A stretch of 64,000 nt of DNA from Paramecium pentaurelia. Its lineage: Eukaryota; Ciliophora; Oligohymenophorea; Peniculida; Parameciidae. Every line of letters begins with the position of its first letter. Positions within the stretch are counted from its first letter, which is position 1. A program made the position numbers and the translations under genes. Below are positions 60,633-64,000 of this stretch, in pieces. Location: contig CAJJDO010000001.1 in NCBI GenBank assembly GCA_905183005.1, positions 749,836-813,835 of the forward strand, read 5' to 3'. Below the pieces are notes generated by a model. It was not told the DNA's origin. It saw only the letters and a program-made list of their open reading frames with translations, and made no database searches.

Positions 60633-62149
60633 TCACTTTTACTTTTATTTTTAATGTATATCTGATTCAATTATCTCATCTTCAATTAATGCATTTCGCA
60701 TAGAGATTTATTAAGTTGAACTATCAAACATGTCTTAACTTAAAGCCAAGCTAAAGGAAGGAAAATAAGATCTTTGTAATGAATTGATTAATCTATTATC
60801 ATCATTTTAATGATAACTATTTTCTAATTCTTATTTGTAAATTTTAGCTTAAAATGGATAAGGTTGATTTGCATGATCTATAGTTTATTCAACTTCAAAT
60901 TCATCAATATCATTTTAATGACTTTTAGTAGTGGCAAATGATCCTCCCATTTCTTTCAAAATTTATTATTAAGATAATAATTAAATAGCCTCATCTGATG
61001 ATAAACGTTTATTTGGATTAACTTCTAAAAGTCCTATTAAGACTTGATTAAGTGCATTTGTATAAAAATTATGATATCCTTTATTAAAATGACATTTTTT
61101 ATTTTATTATAGTAAATCTTTAGTTTTGTCAGATTCAAATAATGGTTATCTATTCATTCTAAATGATTATTAAAATAATAATACAATCTATAGAGAATAA
61201 CTCCAATTCCAAACATATCTACTTTAGAAGTAAACCTAAATTTTTATCCTTATTTATTTTCATCATATTACAAAATCTCAGGAGCTATATAACCTGGTGT
61301 ACCACAAACAGCAAATGAAACAGGTTAAATATTTGAAATTGCTAATCCAAAGTCAATTAATTTAAGGGAACTTATGACATTTGGTTTACAAAAAACAATA
61401 TTTTCTAATTTGATGTCTCTATGGATATAATTTTCAGAATGAAATGAATTGATACCCTGTAATAGTTACTAGTAAGTTAATATTCAAACTTACCAGCAAT
61501 ATAATCCTTATTGAAATATCTGGAATGTGATCAGTTTATAATTTTAAAAATTTGTGCAAAGTTTCACCTTCTAAATATTCAAAAACAAGATAATATGTTT
61601 ATTCTCCTTCAAAAATATTAATCAATTTAACAATATTTTTATGATTTTGAATTGATCTTAATATATTTATTTCATTAAATAGTCTATTCAGTCTATCAGG
61701 TGTTTTTTTTTTTGTAATATAATCTTTGCTTATGCATTTAGCAGCATATTTTTTTTTGGTTTATATATCTGTTATTAAAAGAACTTTGCATGAGGCTCCA
61801 GAACCTATTTATTCGTTGGATGTATAGAAGTTAGAAATGCTATTAAAAAATATTCGATTATTTAGTATGGCTTTTAATTGTAACAAATCTGAAGGTTAAC
61901 CATAAAACCATTTGCATGAATTTTAATATTTTAGACCAAATGCTAATAAAATCCCTTGATCATTCACTTTCCAACTTATTTTATTTTGCAAATTTATTTC
62001 CAGCTCATACTTTGCTGGCCGATCCTATTAAAAATTAAAAATTAAGATTGTACTTCTAATCCAATAAATAATTTCTCTTCCTAGATCTACAACTTGTATG
62101 TCTAATTCAACAGAAAGTGTTTTCGAATGACTTAGCAGCTGTAAATCAT
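60633..62149 (-). CDS. CAMK-like Ser/Thr protein kinase with N-terminal PH-like region
   Basis: Three introns (29, 25 and 26 nt) leave 478 codons plus TGA. Residues 1-100 are a small beta-rich region of PH-like type common in ciliate kinases (LLNQTYKLQIQEEKLFIGLE). The kinase follows: IGSGASCKVLLITD, YAAKCISKDYI, YIHRDIKLENIVF, LIDFGLAI, VCGTPGYIAPEIL, DMFGIGVILYRLM and NPNKRLSSDEA. All catalytic residues are present. The C-terminal 150 residues are Gln/Asn-rich and disordered. Confidence 0.88.
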
Positions 62150-62619
62150 CTTAAATTAATTAAAGTATATAAGAAACTATAAAATAATTGTAAATTATAA
62201 TAAATGCACCATTTCTCACATCTTATTTATTTTTCTATTAAAAAATCTATTTCCATATTAAAATCTCATAAACTTAGCATATTATTAAGATCTATAAATT
62301 AAATTAAAGACATCCTTTATTTTTAATATAATGAAATAATATCAAATTCATAATTTTTGTAAATTCTTATATATATATATATATATACTATCACTGAATT
62401 TGTAAGATGTGAAGTAAATAATTAAGATTGTAATTGTAATATTGTTAAAATATAATAAAATTGAATAGTAAAATACATACAATATATTTTAGGGATGATA
62501 ATATCAATATATATATTTTAGATTTCATGAATAGTTTAATTACTGATTGTCAAATTATTTATATATTATATATTAGTATTTAATAAATAATACATAATAA
62601 AAATTAGTATTAGAGTATA
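62150..62619. other. Divergent intergenic region with (TA)n run
   Basis: Spacer between the kinase and the divergent oxysterol-binding protein gene. A (TA)n run lies at about 62369-62386. From 62387 the sequence belongs to the duplicated block. Confidence 0.5.
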
Positions 62620-63475
62620 ATGGAAGGTTATTTATTGAAATGGGTTAATCCATTTTAACGATGGTAAAAACGATATTTTATACTTAATGATAATATACTT
62701 ACCTATTGTGATCAACCAGGAGGCAGATCAAAAGGACAGATACATCTTAAAGTAGCAGGAATAAATGAAAGTAAGGATGATACTTTAAGAATTATTATTA
62801 ATACAGGAACAGGTTAGATTTTATTGAAAGCAGCAAATATTGATGAAAAAAATAAGTGGTTGATTGCATTAAAGAAAAATTAGGAGTATTGTTAAAGACA
62901 TTAAGTGTTTAATTATGGTTAAAGAATTTAAGAACTTTTAACAGATATATGGAGCAATTTTGCATTATTTGATGAATAATTGACATACCTTCAAGAAAAG
63001 GCTACTTTAAGCATGTATAAAGAAATCAGTAACATTATTGATATAGGATAATACTTAAAAAATGGAATTACCTTATGTTGTACATTAATAGAAGAAGAAA
63101 AAATAAAATTATATGGGGAATCTGATACAATATATGAGAGTTTTGATTTTGAGAATGAAATTCCATTAAATACTTAAACATCTAATTATACAATAAGATA
63201 AGAAGAATACAAATAAAATTAATTAGAAAATATGAACTCCCATCAATTTTTAGAAACTATCAAACTATTGAATCCAATCAAATATAATAATATTAAATAC
63301 AATAGAGTTTATTCTAGATTAAGTATCACTAATGAAGCAACAAGGAAATGTTTACCTTACAAATAAGATCCAGATGAGAAGTTTGCATTCTGGCCATTTT
63401 TAAAAGAGTGTATAGGAAAGGATCTTACTAGAATACCAATGCCACGTATACTTATGAAAGTCTAATTTAGTATTA
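62387..63475. repeat. Exact direct copy 1 of >=524 bp within window (probable assembly overlap)
   Basis: The first 524 bases are repeated without visible change at 63477-64000, after a single N at 63476. Copy 1 stops at the N inside the oxysterol-binding protein gene. If copy 2 mirrors it fully it would run to about 64565. Confidence 0.88.
62620..63475 (+). CDS. Oxysterol-binding protein, partial (copy 1)
   Basis: Frame of 285 codons cut by the N at 63476. Residues 1-95 are a PH domain: MEGYLLKWVNPFQRWQKRYF, ILNDNILTYCD, RIIINTGTGQILLKAANIDE, KWLIALKKNQ. A helical linker follows. The last residues (FAFWPFLKECIGKDLTRIPM) open the OSBP-related domain, where the family lid carries similar P-x-x-L-x-x-x-x-G-x-D-L-T-R text. 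ORPs exchange sterols and phosphoinositides at membrane contacts. The coding region presumably continues beyond the window in the second copy. No intron seen so far. Confidence 0.85.
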
Positions 63476-63476
63476 N

Positions 63477-64000
63477 ACTATCACTGAATTTGTAAGATGT
63501 GAAGTAAATAATTAAGATTGTAATTGTAATATTGTTAAAATATAATAAAATTGAATAGTAAAATACATACAATATATTTTAGGGATGATAATATCAATAT
63601 ATATATTTTAGATTTCATGAATAGTTTAATTACTGATTGTCAAATTATTTATATATTATATATTAGTATTTAATAAATAATACATAATAAAAATTAGTAT
63701 TAGAGTATAATGGAAGGTTATTTATTGAAATGGGTTAATCCATTTTAACGATGGTAAAAACGATATTTTATACTTAATGATAATATACTTACCTATTGTG
63801 ATCAACCAGGAGGCAGATCAAAAGGACAGATACATCTTAAAGTAGCAGGAATAAATGAAAGTAAGGATGATACTTTAAGAATTATTATTAATACAGGAAC
63901 AGGTTAGATTTTATTGAAAGCAGCAAATATTGATGAAAAAAATAAGTGGTTGATTGCATTAAAGAAAAATTAGGAGTATTGTTAAAGACATTAAGTGTTT
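63477..64000. repeat. Exact direct copy 2 (continues beyond window)
   Basis: Second copy of the block starting at 62387; offset 1,090 bp. Confidence 0.88.
63710..64000 (+). CDS. Oxysterol-binding protein, 5' part (copy 2)
   Basis: Identical to 62620-62910 and open at the window edge. It encodes the PH domain. This is probably the copy that runs on into the complete gene, copy 1 being the redundant contig end. Confidence 0.82.

Noticed and set aside
1..64000. Open reading frames under the standard code, for example at 15015-15239, 21177-21401 and 38633-38902
   Set aside because: They are pieces of larger genes interrupted by TAA/TAG Gln codons and introns, or shadows in other frames; only the full models are reported.
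1..64000. CRISPR arrays, bacterial-type operons, ribosome binding sites and transposon terminal repeats
   Set aside because: Nothing of the kind is visible; the sequence is eukaryotic with mini-introns throughout.

Overview
The window looks like macronuclear DNA of a Paramecium-type ciliate. It is very AT-rich. Real genes read cleanly only if TAA and TAG are Gln and TGA is the sole stop, and they are interrupted by tiny introns, nearly all 20-31 nt and mostly GTA...TAG. Standard-code ORFs here are therefore fragments or shadows. The gene models below were read by hand with this code; wherever I added up exon lengths after removing introns the total was a multiple of three. No telomere repeat, rRNA or convincing tRNA was seen.

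Layout: 0.35-4.5 kb holds two trichocyst matrix protein (TMP) genes around two probable mitochondrial membrane-protein genes. 5.1-10.7 kb is a minus-strand block: unknown protein, UAP56/Sub2-like helicase, ribosomal stalk P2, helical unknown. 11.6-14.1 kb has a MYB/SANT-like protein, a Cys-rich surface protein and a tiny coiled-coil protein. 14.4-18.8 kb has an AGC-type kinase and coiled-coil proteins. 19-26 kb has a DUF2804 protein, PP2A B56, a carbonic-anhydrase-related protein without zinc ligands, an HPt-like protein without the phospho-histidine, and a Kelch-BTB protein. 27-37.4 kb has a small tail-anchor-like protein, the second MYB/SANT paralog, a myristoylation-motif small protein, a CMGC kinase, mitochondrial IF-2, a second Cys-rich surface protein and an IQ-MORN protein. 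38-44.4 kb has a long-chain acyl-CoA synthetase, an eIF2alpha-type kinase and a B-box/TPR gene carrying an in-frame TGA. 45-50 kb has the third MYB/SANT paralog and BBS4. 50-56.3 kb is a minus-strand run of a B-box/propeller protein, an unknown helical protein and an RCC1-IPT protein. 56.4-64 kb has two unknown proteins, an UNC93/MFS-like transporter, a kinase and the start of an oxysterol-binding protein.

The contents are mixed housekeeping, ciliary, secretory and signalling genes; I see no operon-like system. Two single N bases (47957 and 63476) each sit between exact direct copies of about 1 kb. These look like unmerged contig overlaps rather than real duplications, and they duplicate the 5' ends of BBS4 and of the oxysterol-binding protein gene. 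The most useful leads are the two pseudo-enzyme-like proteins, the in-frame TGA in the B-box/TPR gene, a previously unannotated-looking hairpin downstream of a TMP gene, and three dispersed MYB/SANT paralogs.
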